The translations under genes were made by a program, and so were the position numbers. The notes under the pieces were generated by a model that searched no databases, was not told where the DNA came from, and saw nothing but the letters and a program-made list of their open reading frames with translations. A stretch of 64,000 bases of DNA from an uncultured Alphaproteobacteria bacterium (lineage in GTDB: Bacteria; Pseudomonadota; Alphaproteobacteria; Caulobacterales; Parvularculaceae): contig CALAZI010000029.1 in the NCBI GenBank assembly GCA_937895955.1, positions 22,685-86,684 of the forward strand, given 5' to 3'. This document shows, one piece after another, positions 26,364 to 35,789 of this stretch (positions are counted from its first letter, which is position 1; each line of letters starts with the position of its first letter).

Positions 26364-27236
26364 ATGGCCGTCAAGAAAATCTTCGTTCCGCTGCAAAACG
26401 CCGCTAACGCCGAAACGGCGCTGAAGGCCGCGATCGCCATTGCGCGGCGGCACAAGGCGCATATCGACGCCTTGCACATTCGTCAGCGTCCGAACGTTCC
26501 AGCGGGCGGCTATTATCCGGTCGGCGTCATCTTCGTCGATGATCATCTCGCCGAATTGAAAGAAGCGCTCGAAGCGGAAGCCGCAAAACTCAAAGAAATC
26601 TTCGATCGCGTGATGAAGAAAGAAGGCGTGGCGGCCGTCGCATCGGCCGCCCATCGCGACGACGCGGGCGCGACCGCCTCCTGGCGCGACAAGCCGGGCG
26701 TTCTGCCGTTTGATCTGTCGGCCGCCGCGCGCGTCGCCGACATCGTCGTTTTCGGCCGCGGCGGCGCCGATCTCGGCTATCCGGACGCCAATCTGATTGA
26801 GGAAGCGATCTTTCAGTCGGGCCGACCGGTCGTCGTCGTTCCGCCGGAGACGTTCGAAAGAACGCCGCGACGCATTCTCGTCGCCTGGAACGGCGGGCGC
26901 GAGGCGGCGCGCGCGCTCGCCGCCGCGATGCCGCTCTTTGAGGAAACCGACGCCGCGCTGGTTCTTTCGATCGGCGATATTCCCGCCGATCTTGAAGGGC
27001 CGGAGAAGGCGGCCGAGCTACTCCGCCTGCACGGCGTCAAGGCGGAAGCCAAACGCCTCGCGAATGAAGGCGCGGGTTCGGCCGAGGACGATCTTCTCAA
27101 GACGGCGGATCAATGGAACGCCGATCTGATCGTCATGGGCGCCTATTCGCATTCGCGCTGGCGCGAGCTGGTGCTCGGCGGCTTTACCCGCCGGCTGTTG
27201 AAACAGTCGAGCTATCCGCTCCTGCTCGCGCATTAG
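26364..27236 (+). CDS. Universal stress protein, tandem UspA domains
   Basis: Cytoplasmic stress protein of 290 residues with two Usp domains: the first from FVPLQNAANAETALKAA to about residue 150, the second from ILVAWNGGREAARALAAA to the end. The C-terminal GAYSHSRWRELVLGGFTRRLL matches the ATP-binding G-2x-G-9x-G(S/T) zone in modified form. A GGGAG site precedes the ATG at 26364. The perfect FNR-type box upstream suggests induction when oxygen is low. It is followed by ybgC after 46 bases. Confidence 0.92.
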   Translation: MAVKKIFVPLQNAANAETALKAAIAIARRHKAHIDALHIRQRPNVPAGGYYPVGVIFVDDHLAELKEALEAEAAKLKEIFDRVMKKEGVAAVASAAHRDDAGATASWRDKPGVLPFDLSAAARVADIVVFGRGGADLGYPDANLIEEAIFQSGRPVVVVPPETFERTPRRILVAWNGGREAARALAAAMPLFEETDAALVLSIGDIPADLEGPEKAAELLRLHGVKAEAKRLANEGAGSAEDDLLKTADQWNADLIVMGAYSHSRWRELVLGGFTRRLLKQSSYPLLLAH

Positions 27237-27282
27237 GGGCGGGCGTATTGCGGCGTGGACGGCGCGCGCGGAATCTGGTCCG

Positions 27283-27705
27283 ATGCGCATCGTGCGAACA
27301 TCCGACTTCAACATCGCCGTGCGCGTCTATTATGAAGACACCGATTTCTCGGGCGTCGTTTATCACGCGCGCTATTTGCATTTCTTCGAGCGCGGGCGCA
27401 CCGAGGCGCTCAGAACGCTCGGCGTGTCGCATGCGGAGCTGTTATCGCGCGACGAGCCGCTCGCCTTTGCGGTGCGGAAAATGACGACGGAATGGATTTC
27501 CCCCGCGCGCATCGACGATCTTCTCGACGTGACGACGCGGTTTCGCGAGATCAGGGGCGCGCGCATGATGATCGATCAGGAAATCCGCCGCGGCGAAACG
27601 CCGATCGCCCGCGCCGCGGTTGAAGCGGCGTGCATGAATTTGGCCGGAAAGCCGCGTCGCCTGCCGGCGGCGCTTGCCGCGCGATTTGACGGAGAAAACG
27701 ATTAG
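27283..27705 (+). CDS. ybgC: YbgC-type acyl-CoA thioesterase (Tol-Pal associated)
   Basis: Hot-dog-fold thioesterase, 140 residues. The active-site region YYEDTDFSGVVYHARYLHFFERGRTEAL matches YbgC, with the catalytic Asp in EDTDFSG. In most proteobacteria ybgC is the first gene of the tol-pal cluster; here it is 4.6 kb upstream of tolQ, with five other genes between. The stop overlaps the stop of the convergent regulator gene by four bases. Confidence 0.93.
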   Translation: MRIVRTSDFNIAVRVYYEDTDFSGVVYHARYLHFFERGRTEALRTLGVSHAELLSRDEPLAFAVRKMTTEWISPARIDDLLDVTTRFREIRGARMMIDQEIRRGETPIARAAVEAACMNLAGKPRRLPAALAARFDGEND

Positions 27706-28574
27706 GCGGTTTTCGCCGTCTTCTTTTTCAACCGGCCGATTTCAGCGAGAAAACTATTGAGCGTCGATTGCAAGCCGGGGCCGACGCCGTCGTCCTCAAC
27801 CGGAACGGTCGACGTCCAGATGATCGACCAGTCGCGCCCGTCGACCGCGTTGAGGACGACATAGGGCGCGCCGGCGTCGGTCACGACCTTGCCGCTGAGA
27901 TGATAGATGACGGTCTCGCGCCCGAATAGGCGTTCAAGCGCCTTGTTGGTTTTCCATGACGCGCCGTCGTTGAAATCGCGGATCAGGACCGAATCGCCCG
28001 CTTTCGAAAGATGGTCGGCGGAAAATTCGCCGGCGGTCGCCGCAAGCGCCTGCAGCCGTTCGTCGCCGCTGGCGTTTTCTATTGTGTTGATCGTGATGAT
28101 GGTGCGCGCCTCGCCGACCGGGGACGCGCGCAGGGCGAAAAGCCCGGCCATGACGATTCCGAGTGCGGCGAGGGCGAGAGCTGAGATGCGCGCCGCGCGG
28201 CCGCTGAGAACGGAACCGCGCTCTGAGGCTTCGGTTGCGGTCGCCGGCCCGTCTTCGGCGAGCAGGCGATAGCCGCGTTTTGAGACTGTCTCGATGAAGC
28301 GGGGGGCGCGCGCGTCGTCGCCGAGTTCTTTTCGCAAGTTCGAAATGACGACCGCGACCGTATTGTCGCTGAGCCGGCGCCCCTGCCAGACCGCGGCGAC
28401 GATCTCTTCCTGCGAGACGACCTCGCCGCGCCGCCGGCACAAGAGTTCGAGGAGGCGCGCGGCGCGAAACTCAAGGCTGCGCGCCTCGCCGTTGCGAAGA
28501 AGCGCGTTGCGCGCAGGGTCGAAGCGCCACGCGCCGACCTCATGAATCTCGCAATCTTTTTCCGGGCCGGCCAT
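27702..28574 (-). CDS. Membrane-anchored winged-helix regulator (CadC/ToxR-like)
   Basis: A 290-residue one-component regulator. Residues 8-105 are an OmpR/PhoB-type winged helix (LSDNTVAVVISNLRKELGDDARAPRFIETVSKRGYRL motif split here as NTVAVVISNLRKELGDD and FIETVSKRGYRLL). A membrane segment lies about residues 133-155 and a periplasmic domain of about 135 residues follows, with no family I recognise. Such proteins bind DNA inside and sense outside. It is divergent from the lectin-like and metallo-hydrolase pair, separated by 189 bases, so it is the natural regulator of that pair. Confidence 0.85.
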   Translation of the reverse strand: MAGPEKDCEIHEVGAWRFDPARNALLRNGEARSLEFRAARLLELLCRRRGEVVSQEEIVAAVWQGRRLSDNTVAVVISNLRKELGDDARAPRFIETVSKRGYRLLAEDGPATATEASERGSVLSGRAARISALALAALGIVMAGLFALRASPVGEARTIITINTIENASGDERLQALAATAGEFSADHLSKAGDSVLIRDFNDGASWKTNKALERLFGRETVIYHLSGKVVTDAGAPYVVLNAVDGRDWSIIWTSTVPVEDDGVGPGLQSTLNSFLAEIGRLKKKTAKTA

Positions 28575-28763
28575 GGCCCGCTTTTAGGGCCTCGCTCTGA
28601 AAAGGGCCAGACCGCCTGAGTTTAGCGCCTTCGGAAGAAATTCTTGAGGATTTCTTTAAACCGCTCGCGCCGCGCGGCCGGTTAGTCTGGCGCTCTCCAT
28701 CGCGGCGGACGAGGGGACGGCGACCGCCATCATCATCCGTTTTCGAACAAGGACTGCGCCCTC

Positions 28764-29885
28764 ATGCGTTTTTCGTCTTCCAGGCCGCGCGCCGGCCTCG
28801 CCGCCTTTTTCTTCTTCTTCTCGCTTCTCGCCTCGCCAGTCTCAAACGCCGCGCCGGCGGCGATCCCGATGACGCCGGACGCCTGGCGCATCAACGCCGG
28901 GGAGCACCGCTTTGAAGACTATAGAGGCGAAAAAAGCCTCTTCCTCAAAGACGGCGCCGCCGAGGCGGTCGGCGCCGCTATTGAAAACGGCGTGATCGAA
29001 TTCGATATCGCGCTCGAAAACGACCGCGGCTTTTCCGGCGTCGCCTTTCGCCGCGCCGGCCCTGGCGAATACGAGCATTTCTATCTGCGTCCGCATCAAA
29101 GCGGCCAGCCGGACGCCAGCCAGTATACGCCGGTGTTCAACGGCGTTTCGGCCTGGCAAATTCTATATGGACCACGCTACGCCGCGCCGCTCGTCTATCG
29201 TTTTGACGAATGGATGCATGTGAAGCTCGTCGTGCAGGGCGATAAGGCCGATATCTATCTCGACAGCGACAAGCCGGTTCTTCATGTCGCCAAGTTGATG
29301 CGCCATCGCCAAGGCGGCGCTGTCGCGATCAACTCCTTTTTCGCGCCGGCGCATTTCGCCAACCTGACGATAGAAGAAAGGGATGACGTCGCGATTGTCG
29401 GCGAGGCGCCGCCGCTTGATCCGTTGCAGCCGGGCGCCGTCGGCGACTGGGAAATTTCGACGCCGTTCGATTCGAAATCGCTAGAAGGCGTCGACCGCCT
29501 GACGAAGAAAGAGATGAAGAGCCTCCAGTGGGCGAAGCTTGGCGCGGAAGAGAACGGCGTCGCCAATATCGCGCGCGTCGCCGGATTCGGCGAAGGCAAG
29601 GATACGGTCTTTGCCCGCCTTGTCATTGATGCGCCGCGCCGCGAAATCCGCCGGCTTCGCTTCGGTTTCAGCGATGAGGCCAAAGCCTATGTGAACGGCG
29701 GGATCGTCTATTCGGGTGGAGACGGATACATGTCGCGCGATCATCGCTTTCTCGGCACGGTCGGCCTTTATGACGCGCTCTATTTGCCGCTCGAAAAGGG
29801 TCGTAACGAAATCATCTTTGCAGTGAAGGAGAATTTCGGCGGCTGGGCGATCGCCGGCGCGCTCGATGACGGAGATGATCAATGA
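28764..29885 (+). CDS. Secreted lectin-like (LamG/DUF1080-type) protein, unknown function
   Basis: A 373-residue exported protein. The signal peptide has a run of five Phe (FFFFFS) and ends near NAAPA. Residues about 55-205 form a jelly-roll concanavalin-like domain (IENGVIEFDIALENDRGFSGVAFRR... through AVAINSFFAPAHFANLTIEE), like family 16/DUF1080 sugar-binding or hydrolase domains. Residues 225-370 look like a second beta-sandwich (LRFGFSDEAKAYVNGG). No catalytic residue set is evident. Its stop overlaps the next start by four bases. Confidence 0.72.
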   Translation: MRFSSSRPRAGLAAFFFFFSLLASPVSNAAPAAIPMTPDAWRINAGEHRFEDYRGEKSLFLKDGAAEAVGAAIENGVIEFDIALENDRGFSGVAFRRAGPGEYEHFYLRPHQSGQPDASQYTPVFNGVSAWQILYGPRYAAPLVYRFDEWMHVKLVVQGDKADIYLDSDKPVLHVAKLMRHRQGGAVAINSFFAPAHFANLTIEERDDVAIVGEAPPLDPLQPGAVGDWEISTPFDSKSLEGVDRLTKKEMKSLQWAKLGAEENGVANIARVAGFGEGKDTVFARLVIDAPRREIRRLRFGFSDEAKAYVNGGIVYSGGDGYMSRDHRFLGTVGLYDALYLPLEKGRNEIIFAVKENFGGWAIAGALDDGDDQ

Positions 29886-30970
29886 TCAGGCTTTTCACAA
29901 CCTTCCTCGCATCTTTGCCGATGACGATGTCGATCGCCGCAGCGGCCCCTCTCTCCGAGAAGCAAATTGCGCCGAATGTGCGGATGATCCGGCTGGCGGA
30001 GAATGTCTATGCGTTCGCGGCGGACAATGCGACAGCCGATATCGTAGACGGCAATTCGACGCTCATTCTGACCGATGACGGCGCCGTCGTCGTAGATGCG
30101 CCGGGCGTCCATCTCGTTCGGACCCATATCGCTGAAATCAGAAAGCTGACGAAAAAGCCGGTCCGCTATCTCATCAACACGCATTGGCATCCCGATCATA
30201 CGGTCGGCGACGGCGCCTACAAAAAAGCGTTTCCGGACGTTGAAATCATCTCTGACGACTATACGGCGGAAATCTGGAATCGCCGCGGCCCGGCGCTGTT
30301 TGAAAAGCTGATCGCCGGCGAAGAAGGCGAGGCGCTTCTTGCGCGGTTTGAAAAGAATGCAGGTTCCGCCGTCGATGAGGAAGGCGATCCGAAATCGGCG
30401 TATCAGGCGGGTCGCGACGCGCGTGCGGCGACGGATCTGAAACGCGCTTTTGAAAGCGCGGCGAAGACCGGCTTCGCCGGGCCCACGCGCACGTTCTCCG
30501 ACGCAATGACGCTGACATTGGGCGGAACTGAAATTCAATTGAAGAAATTCACCGGTCACTCGCGCGGGGATACGGTCGTCTTTCTTCCGGAGGAAAAGAT
30601 TCTCATCACGGGCGACCTTGTCATCCATCCGACGCCCTACGGCATCAATTCGGAATTTCGTTCCTGGCCGGAATCGATTGACGCCTTGCTCGCCTATGAC
30701 GCCCGGGTCATCGTTCCGGGGCATGGCGACATGCAATATTCGATGGATTACATCCTGCTGCAGCAAAAGCTCATCCGCGCTTTGCGCGATCAGGCGAACC
30801 GGGCGGTGTCGGAGCGGCGCAAGCTCGCGGAATTTCAGGCTGAAATCGATCTTGAGGAATTTCGGCTGAAAATCGCCGGCGATGATCCCGATCTCAACTG
30901 GGCCTGGAAAAACTACTTTCTCGACCCGGCGCCGCCTGTCGTCTTCGACATGGCGGGCGGCTCGCGTTGA
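29882..30970 (+). CDS. Secreted metallo-beta-lactamase-fold hydrolase
   Basis: A 362-residue exported protein with signal peptide ending AAAAP. The zinc-binding HxHxDH motif is NTHWHPDHTVGDGAY, followed by TGHSRGDTVVF (third His), LITGDLVIHP (bridging Asp) and VIVPGHGDMQY (last His). A long helical insert lies between the HxHxDH and third-His motifs, and a helical C-terminal tail follows. The substrate is not evident. ATG overlaps the TGA of the lectin-like gene, so the two are translated together and probably work on the same extracytoplasmic substrate. Confidence 0.87.
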   Translation: MIRLFTTFLASLPMTMSIAAAAPLSEKQIAPNVRMIRLAENVYAFAADNATADIVDGNSTLILTDDGAVVVDAPGVHLVRTHIAEIRKLTKKPVRYLINTHWHPDHTVGDGAYKKAFPDVEIISDDYTAEIWNRRGPALFEKLIAGEEGEALLARFEKNAGSAVDEEGDPKSAYQAGRDARAATDLKRAFESAAKTGFAGPTRTFSDAMTLTLGGTEIQLKKFTGHSRGDTVVFLPEEKILITGDLVIHPTPYGINSEFRSWPESIDALLAYDARVIVPGHGDMQYSMDYILLQQKLIRALRDQANRAVSERRKLAEFQAEIDLEEFRLKIAGDDPDLNWAWKNYFLDPAPPVVFDMAGGSR

Positions 30971-31036
30971 GCGCCGTTTCAGCCTCCAGCCTTCCTTAAC
31001 CTCGCCCGCCTAGCCTCGCCGGGAAGAGACGAGGCG

Positions 31037-32173
31037 ATGACAGGACCGCGCACAATCGAGGACGCATGGACGGCGAGCAAATCCGCCGGCAACAATCTCG
31101 ACGCGATCCGTCTCGCGGCGGCGGCGCTCGTCATCTTTTCGCATTCATTCGAAATGAACGGCGGCGCGCGCGAGAATGAACCGCTTGAGATTATTTCCGG
31201 CCAGATCAGTTTCGGCGAACTCGCGGTGCTCGTTTTTTTCGCCATCAGCGGTTTTCTGATCGCGAAGAGCTGGGCGGCGCGGCCGAAACTGTCCGTATTC
31301 GTCCGAAATCGCGCTTTGAGGATCATGCCCGCGCTGGTCATTGCGGTCGCGCTGTTGACGTTCGTCGCCGGTCCGTTGCTGACGACGCTTTCTCCCGGCG
31401 CCTATTTCGGCGACGCGCGTCTTTCTTGTTTTCTTCTCAATGCGGTTTTCGTTTCGGGTTGCGGGACGCTTCCGGGCGTTTTCAATGAAGAGCTCGCGAA
31501 CGCGCCTTTATGGACGCTCGGCTTTGAAGCGCTGTGTTACGGCCTCGTCGCCGTTCTCGGCGTTCTGAGAATCCTGAAAGCGTCCGCCTGCGCCGCGCTA
31601 GCCCTCCTTATCATCGCCTTTGGCGCCGCGACGGGCTGGGGCGGCGGCTTCTTCTACAAGCTGTCGGCGCTTGCGCCGCCCTTCCTGATCGGCGCCGTCT
31701 TCGCGCTCGCGGCGGACCGGGTCCCGCTCGATCATCGTCTGGCGGGCGTTTCAGCGCTTGTCCTTCTCGCGTCGACATTCGCCGGCGCGCTGGTCATCTC
31801 TTTCGCCTTTTTCGGCGTCTATCTCGTCCTGTGGGCGGGGTTCGCGCCGTTCGGGGCAGCGCTCGCCCGGATCGGCGCGCGCGGCGACTTCTCCTACGGT
31901 CTCTATCTCTGGGGCTGGCCGGTCCAGCAATTCGCCGCCCAGACGGTCGGCGGCCCGCCGGCGGTCAATTTTCTGCTGAGCCTGCCGATCGCCTTCGCGC
32001 TCGCCGTATTGAGCTGGCGGTTCGTCGAGCATCCCGCGCTGGCGCTCAAAACCGCCATGCGTCCCACGGGCGGCGCAGGGCCAGGATTAAACTTCCGAAA
32101 CCCCGCCGCCTCTGCGCCAAAGCCTTTGCCGGGCGCAGCCGAAGCCGCTATCAGGATACAAAATCACGATTAA
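31037..32173 (+). CDS. OafA/YrhL-type acyltransferase (acyltransferase 3 family)
   Basis: Membrane acyltransferase of 378 residues with about ten hydrophobic segments. The start NLDAIRLAAAALVIFSHSFE contains the family's conserved Arg and His, and the FFAISGFLIAKSW motif follows. Members O-acylate sugars of lipopolysaccharide, exopolysaccharide or nodulation factors; the target here is unknown. GAGGCG precedes the ATG. It lies 157 bases upstream of tolQ, so it is next to, but probably not part of, the Tol-Pal operon. Confidence 0.9.
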   Translation: MTGPRTIEDAWTASKSAGNNLDAIRLAAAALVIFSHSFEMNGGARENEPLEIISGQISFGELAVLVFFAISGFLIAKSWAARPKLSVFVRNRALRIMPALVIAVALLTFVAGPLLTTLSPGAYFGDARLSCFLLNAVFVSGCGTLPGVFNEELANAPLWTLGFEALCYGLVAVLGVLRILKASACAALALLIIAFGAATGWGGGFFYKLSALAPPFLIGAVFALAADRVPLDHRLAGVSALVLLASTFAGALVISFAFFGVYLVLWAGFAPFGAALARIGARGDFSYGLYLWGWPVQQFAAQTVGGPPAVNFLLSLPIAFALAVLSWRFVEHPALALKTAMRPTGGAGPGLNFRNPAASAPKPLPGAAEAAIRIQNHD

Positions 32174-32330
32174 CGGCGGTCTTGCCCGGCGGGCGGACCG
32201 CCGGCGTCGGTTTTGCGCGTTCGCGAAGGCGGCGCCGCAAAAAAGGCGCAACCGACCGGTAACCGGGCGGGTCATAGGGACCGTCCGCCACGATCAACAC
32301 GCAGGGCAACGCGCAGGGGATTAGATCACC

Positions 32331-33050
32331 ATGGAAGCAGAAGTCGCGGCGGCCGCCGGCACGACCCTCGGCGGGGAATTCAGCCTTTTGAGCCTTTTTC
32401 TCTCGGCGGGTCTCGTCGTCAAAATCGTCATGGGGATTTTGATTTTCGCCTCGGTCTGGTCATGGGCGGTGATCATCGACAAGTCGCTCCTATTCGGGCG
32501 GCTGAAGTCGAAATCGGCGCGGTTCGAGGACGCTTTCTGGTCCGGTCGGCCGCTTGACGAATTGCATCGCAAGATGGGCGACAAGGGCGATCACCCGATG
32601 GCGCGCGTTTTCTCCGCCGGCATGACCGAGTGGCAGCGCGCGAAAGATCTCGGCCGCGCGGACGGCCTCGTCGCCGGCGCCAAGGATCGCATCGACAAGG
32701 TGATGAATGTCGTCGTCAGCCGCGAACTTGAGGCGGCGGAAAGAAATCTCGGCATTCTCGCGACGATCGGATCGGCCGCGCCCTTTGTCGGCCTGCTCGG
32801 CACGGTGTGGGGCATCATGACGGCGTTCCAGGCGATCGCGGCGACGAAGGACACCAACCTCGCCGTCGTTGCGCCCGGTATCGCCGAAGCGCTCTTCGCG
32901 ACCGCGCTCGGCCTGCTCGCCGCCATCCCGGCCGTCGTCGGCTACAATCGTTATTCGGCGGCGCTCAATTCCTACGCTGTGCGCCTTCAGGGTTTCGCGG
33001 ATGAGTTTTCCGCGATCCTTTCGCGCCAGCTTGATGAAAGGTCGCGCTGA
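32331..33050 (+). CDS. tolQ: Tol-Pal system proton channel subunit TolQ
   Basis: Inner-membrane protein of 239 residues with three membrane segments; FVGLLGTVWGIMTAFQAIA and the AEALFATALGLLAAIPAVVGYN stretch are the ExbB/TolQ signatures. With TolR it turns proton motive force into movement of TolA to pull in the outer membrane at division. The stop TGA shares its last base with the tolR ATG. Confidence 0.96.
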   Translation: MEAEVAAAAGTTLGGEFSLLSLFLSAGLVVKIVMGILIFASVWSWAVIIDKSLLFGRLKSKSARFEDAFWSGRPLDELHRKMGDKGDHPMARVFSAGMTEWQRAKDLGRADGLVAGAKDRIDKVMNVVVSRELEAAERNLGILATIGSAAPFVGLLGTVWGIMTAFQAIAATKDTNLAVVAPGIAEALFATALGLLAAIPAVVGYNRYSAALNSYAVRLQGFADEFSAILSRQLDERSR

Positions 33051-33487
33051 TGGGCGCGTCGGTTGGAAACGGCGGCGCGCATCGGCACCGACCCGGCCGC
33101 ACGCGCGTCATGTCCGAAATCAACGTGACGCCGCTTGTCGACGTCATGCTTGTTCTCCTGATCGTGTTCATGGTGGCGGCGCCCTTGCTGACGGTCGGCG
33201 TCGCGGTCGATCTTCCGGAAACGGCGGCGCAGCCGATCCCCGAACAGGGCGAGCCGCTGACGGTGACGATCACGTCTGACGGGACGATTTTCGTTCAGGA
33301 AACGCCGGTCGAAATCGACAATCTCGTGCCGCAGCTCGAAGCGATCGCCTCAGCCGGCTACGACCAGCGCATCTACATTCGCGGCGATCAGGCGCGCAGC
33401 TATGGCGAGGTCGTGCGCGTGATGGGCAAGATCAATGCGGCGGGCTTCCGGCGCATCGGCCTCGTGACTGATCGGGAATTTGAGTGA
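33050..33487 (+). CDS. tolR: Tol-Pal system protein TolR
   Basis: ExbD/TolR family, 145 residues. SEINVTPLVDVMLVLLIVFMV carries the single membrane helix and its proton-conducting Asp; the periplasmic part ends in IGLVTDREFE. The first 20 residues are Gly/His/Arg-rich and cytoplasmic. It forms the energised channel with TolQ. The tolA gene begins 23 bases later. Confidence 0.95.
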   Translation: MGASVGNGGAHRHRPGRTRVMSEINVTPLVDVMLVLLIVFMVAAPLLTVGVAVDLPETAAQPIPEQGEPLTVTITSDGTIFVQETPVEIDNLVPQLEAIASAGYDQRIYIRGDQARSYGEVVRVMGKINAAGFRRIGLVTDREFE

Positions 33488-33510
33488 CGCGGGGAGTGTG
33501 ACGAAGCCCC

Positions 33511-34323
33511 ATGCGGTTCGGCGTACTCGCATCTGTTCTGCTTCATGCTTGCGCGGTCGGGCTGGCGTTCATTTCGCTGCCCGATTTCATGCGCACGAAA
33601 GTCGTTGAAGCGCCGGTCATTCCGGTCGAGCTGATCCGCGAGGCGGAGCTTGCCGAAAAGACGAGCGTGCCCGCCGCTGCGCCGAAACCCAAACCCAAAG
33701 CGGAAGAACCGCCCGATCTGCCGAAGCCGAAAGAGGAAGCGCCGAAACCGACGCCGAAGGCCGAGGCCGAACCGGCGCCGAAACCGGAACCGAAAGCGGA
33801 AGAACCCAAGCCCGAGCTTCTCAAACCCAAGCCGCAGGAAAAGCCGAAGCCCAAGCCGAAGCAGGAAGACCTCGACCTCGACGCGCTCTCGGCGCTTGTC
33901 GACAAGTCGCGCAAGGCTGAAGCGGCGTCCGAAGCCGATTCTGACGCCGCGATCGAAGCCGATCGCGCAAGACCGGCGATCGGCGCCGGCGACCGTCTTG
34001 CGGCGAGCGAGATCGACAAGATGCGCGCGGCGGTGTCGCGCTGCTGGAACGCCAGCGCCATCATCGGCGCGCCTGAACCAGAAAAACTCATCGTCGAGCT
34101 TGATATCGACCTCAATCGCGACGGCACGCTTACGGGCGCGCCGCGCGTCGTCAACGCGCTGCAGATCAATCTCTCGGGCAACCGGTTCTGGAAAGTCGCC
34201 GAGCAAAACGCCGTCAGGGCCGTTCAGGCCTGTCAGCCCTACGACTTTTTCGACCCGAGCAGATACAATGAATGGAAGGCGTTCACGCTCAATTTCGATC
34301 CGAGCATCATGGCGGGATTTTAA
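33511..34323 (+). CDS. tolA: TolA-like periplasmic spanning protein
   Basis: A 270-residue protein: an N-terminal membrane anchor (about residues 5-22), a Lys/Pro/Glu-rich extended stretch (60-130, KPKPKAEEPPD and PKPKPKQED repeats), then a C-terminal domain from SEIDKMRAAVSRCWN with IIGAPEPEKLIVELDIDLNRDG. It links the inner-membrane motor to TolB/Pal. The spanning region is Pro/Lys-rich rather than the long alanine-rich helix of E. coli, as is usual in alphaproteobacteria. Confidence 0.9.
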   Translation: MRFGVLASVLLHACAVGLAFISLPDFMRTKVVEAPVIPVELIREAELAEKTSVPAAAPKPKPKAEEPPDLPKPKEEAPKPTPKAEAEPAPKPEPKAEEPKPELLKPKPQEKPKPKPKQEDLDLDALSALVDKSRKAEAASEADSDAAIEADRARPAIGAGDRLAASEIDKMRAAVSRCWNASAIIGAPEPEKLIVELDIDLNRDGTLTGAPRVVNALQINLSGNRFWKVAEQNAVRAVQACQPYDFFDPSRYNEWKAFTLNFDPSIMAGF

Positions 34324-34424
34324 GCGAGATTCGCGCGCAGGCGCCTTATTTCGGCTGGGCGAAGCATCTAGGGTCCCTTAAGCCAAAGATGATTTGGCGA
34401 GGGAAGGACATAACGGAAGGCGAC

Positions 34425-35741
34425 ATGATCAGACAGGCGATTTTTGCGATTCTGGCGATGACGATCGGATTTTCGGCGACGCCCGCCGGCGCGCGCGTCA
34501 GGATCGACATCACGCAGGCGAATATCGAGCCGATGCCGATCGCGGTGCCGGATTTCATCGGCGCGCAAAGCGAATTGTCAGGGCTCGGCCGCGACATCAC
34601 CGGCGTCATCATGGCCGACCTTGATCGCTCCGGTCTTTTCAGCGTCATTGATCAGCGCGCCTATGTCGAGAAGCTTTCAAGCGTCGACGTGCGGCCGCGT
34701 TTCGCCGACTGGCGCATCATCAACGCGCAGGTGCTCGTATCCGGCGAAGTGCGCCAGACGCCGGACGGGCGCATTGAAGTCGCGACGCGCGTCTGGGACG
34801 TCTATTCGAACGAACAATTGGGCGCCGTCTCGTTCAAGACGCCGTCGGACAACTGGCGTCGCGCCGCGCACAAGGTCGCGGACTTCGTCTACAAATCACT
34901 GACCGGCGAGGACGGCTATTTCGACACGCGCGTCGTCTTCGTTTACGAGACGGGGCCGAAAGAAAAACGCAACAAGCGGTTGATGATCATGGATCAGGAC
35001 GGCGCCAATCCGGTGCTGCTGACCGACGGTCTCAACTATCAGGCGCTGACGCCGCGCTTCTCGCCGACGCAGCAGCAGATCACCTATATGGCCCTTTTCG
35101 ATAACAAACCGGGCCAAGTTTACCTCTTCAATATCGAGACCGGCGAACAGGAACAGCTCGGCACCTTCCGCGGCATGACCTTCGCGCCGCGCTTCACGCC
35201 GGACGGCACGCGCGTCCTCATGTCGATGGAGCGGACGGGGAACTCCGACATCTTCCAGATGGAGCTGGCGACGCGGCGCCTGACGCGCCTCACCGATCAT
35301 CCGGGCATCGACGTTTCCCCGACCATGTCGCCGGATGGGAGGCGGATCGGCTTCACGTCCGATCGCGGCGGCACGGAACAGATCTATGTGATGAACGCCG
35401 ACGGCTCGGCCCCGAAGCGAATCACCTTCGGCGAGGGGCGGTACATGACGCCGGTATGGTCGCCGCGCGGCGATCTCATCGCCTTCACCCGGCAATATCA
35501 GGGGCGTTTTTACATCGGCGTCATCCGGCCTGACGGCAGCGGCGAGCGCCTGCTCACCGAGAGCTATCTTGACGAGGGGCCGACCTGGGCGCCGAACGGG
35601 CGGGTTCTGATGTTCTTCCGCGAAGCCTCGCCCGGCGCCGGCCCGACTCTGTGGTCGGTGGATTTGACGGGGCGCAACTTGCGGCGCGTCAGGACGCCTG
35701 GCGATTCCTCCGACCCCGCCTGGTCGCCGCCGCTTCCCTAG
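34425..35741 (+). CDS. tolB: Tol-Pal system beta-propeller protein TolB
   Basis: Periplasmic protein of 438 residues. The signal peptide ends AGARVRI. A small N-terminal domain is followed by a six-bladed WD-like propeller with repeats such as GTRVLMSMERTGNSDIFQM and GRRIGFTSDRGGTEQIYVMNADGS. It binds Pal and TolA. The ATG at 34425 is chosen because GGAAGG precedes it and a signal peptide begins there; the upstream in-frame part overlaps the end of tolA. Confidence 0.96.
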   Translation: MIRQAIFAILAMTIGFSATPAGARVRIDITQANIEPMPIAVPDFIGAQSELSGLGRDITGVIMADLDRSGLFSVIDQRAYVEKLSSVDVRPRFADWRIINAQVLVSGEVRQTPDGRIEVATRVWDVYSNEQLGAVSFKTPSDNWRRAAHKVADFVYKSLTGEDGYFDTRVVFVYETGPKEKRNKRLMIMDQDGANPVLLTDGLNYQALTPRFSPTQQQITYMALFDNKPGQVYLFNIETGEQEQLGTFRGMTFAPRFTPDGTRVLMSMERTGNSDIFQMELATRRLTRLTDHPGIDVSPTMSPDGRRIGFTSDRGGTEQIYVMNADGSAPKRITFGEGRYMTPVWSPRGDLIAFTRQYQGRFYIGVIRPDGSGERLLTESYLDEGPTWAPNGRVLMFFREASPGAGPTLWSVDLTGRNLRRVRTPGDSSDPAWSPPLP

Positions 35742-35789
35742 TTGCAGGAGGCTGTGCGATTCGCGTGTAACGCATTTTTCATTTTGACC

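Noticed and set aside
33680..33870. Repetitive AAGCCGAAA-type stretch
   Set aside because: This is the Lys/Pro-rich spanning region of tolA, not an independent DNA repeat or CRISPR array.
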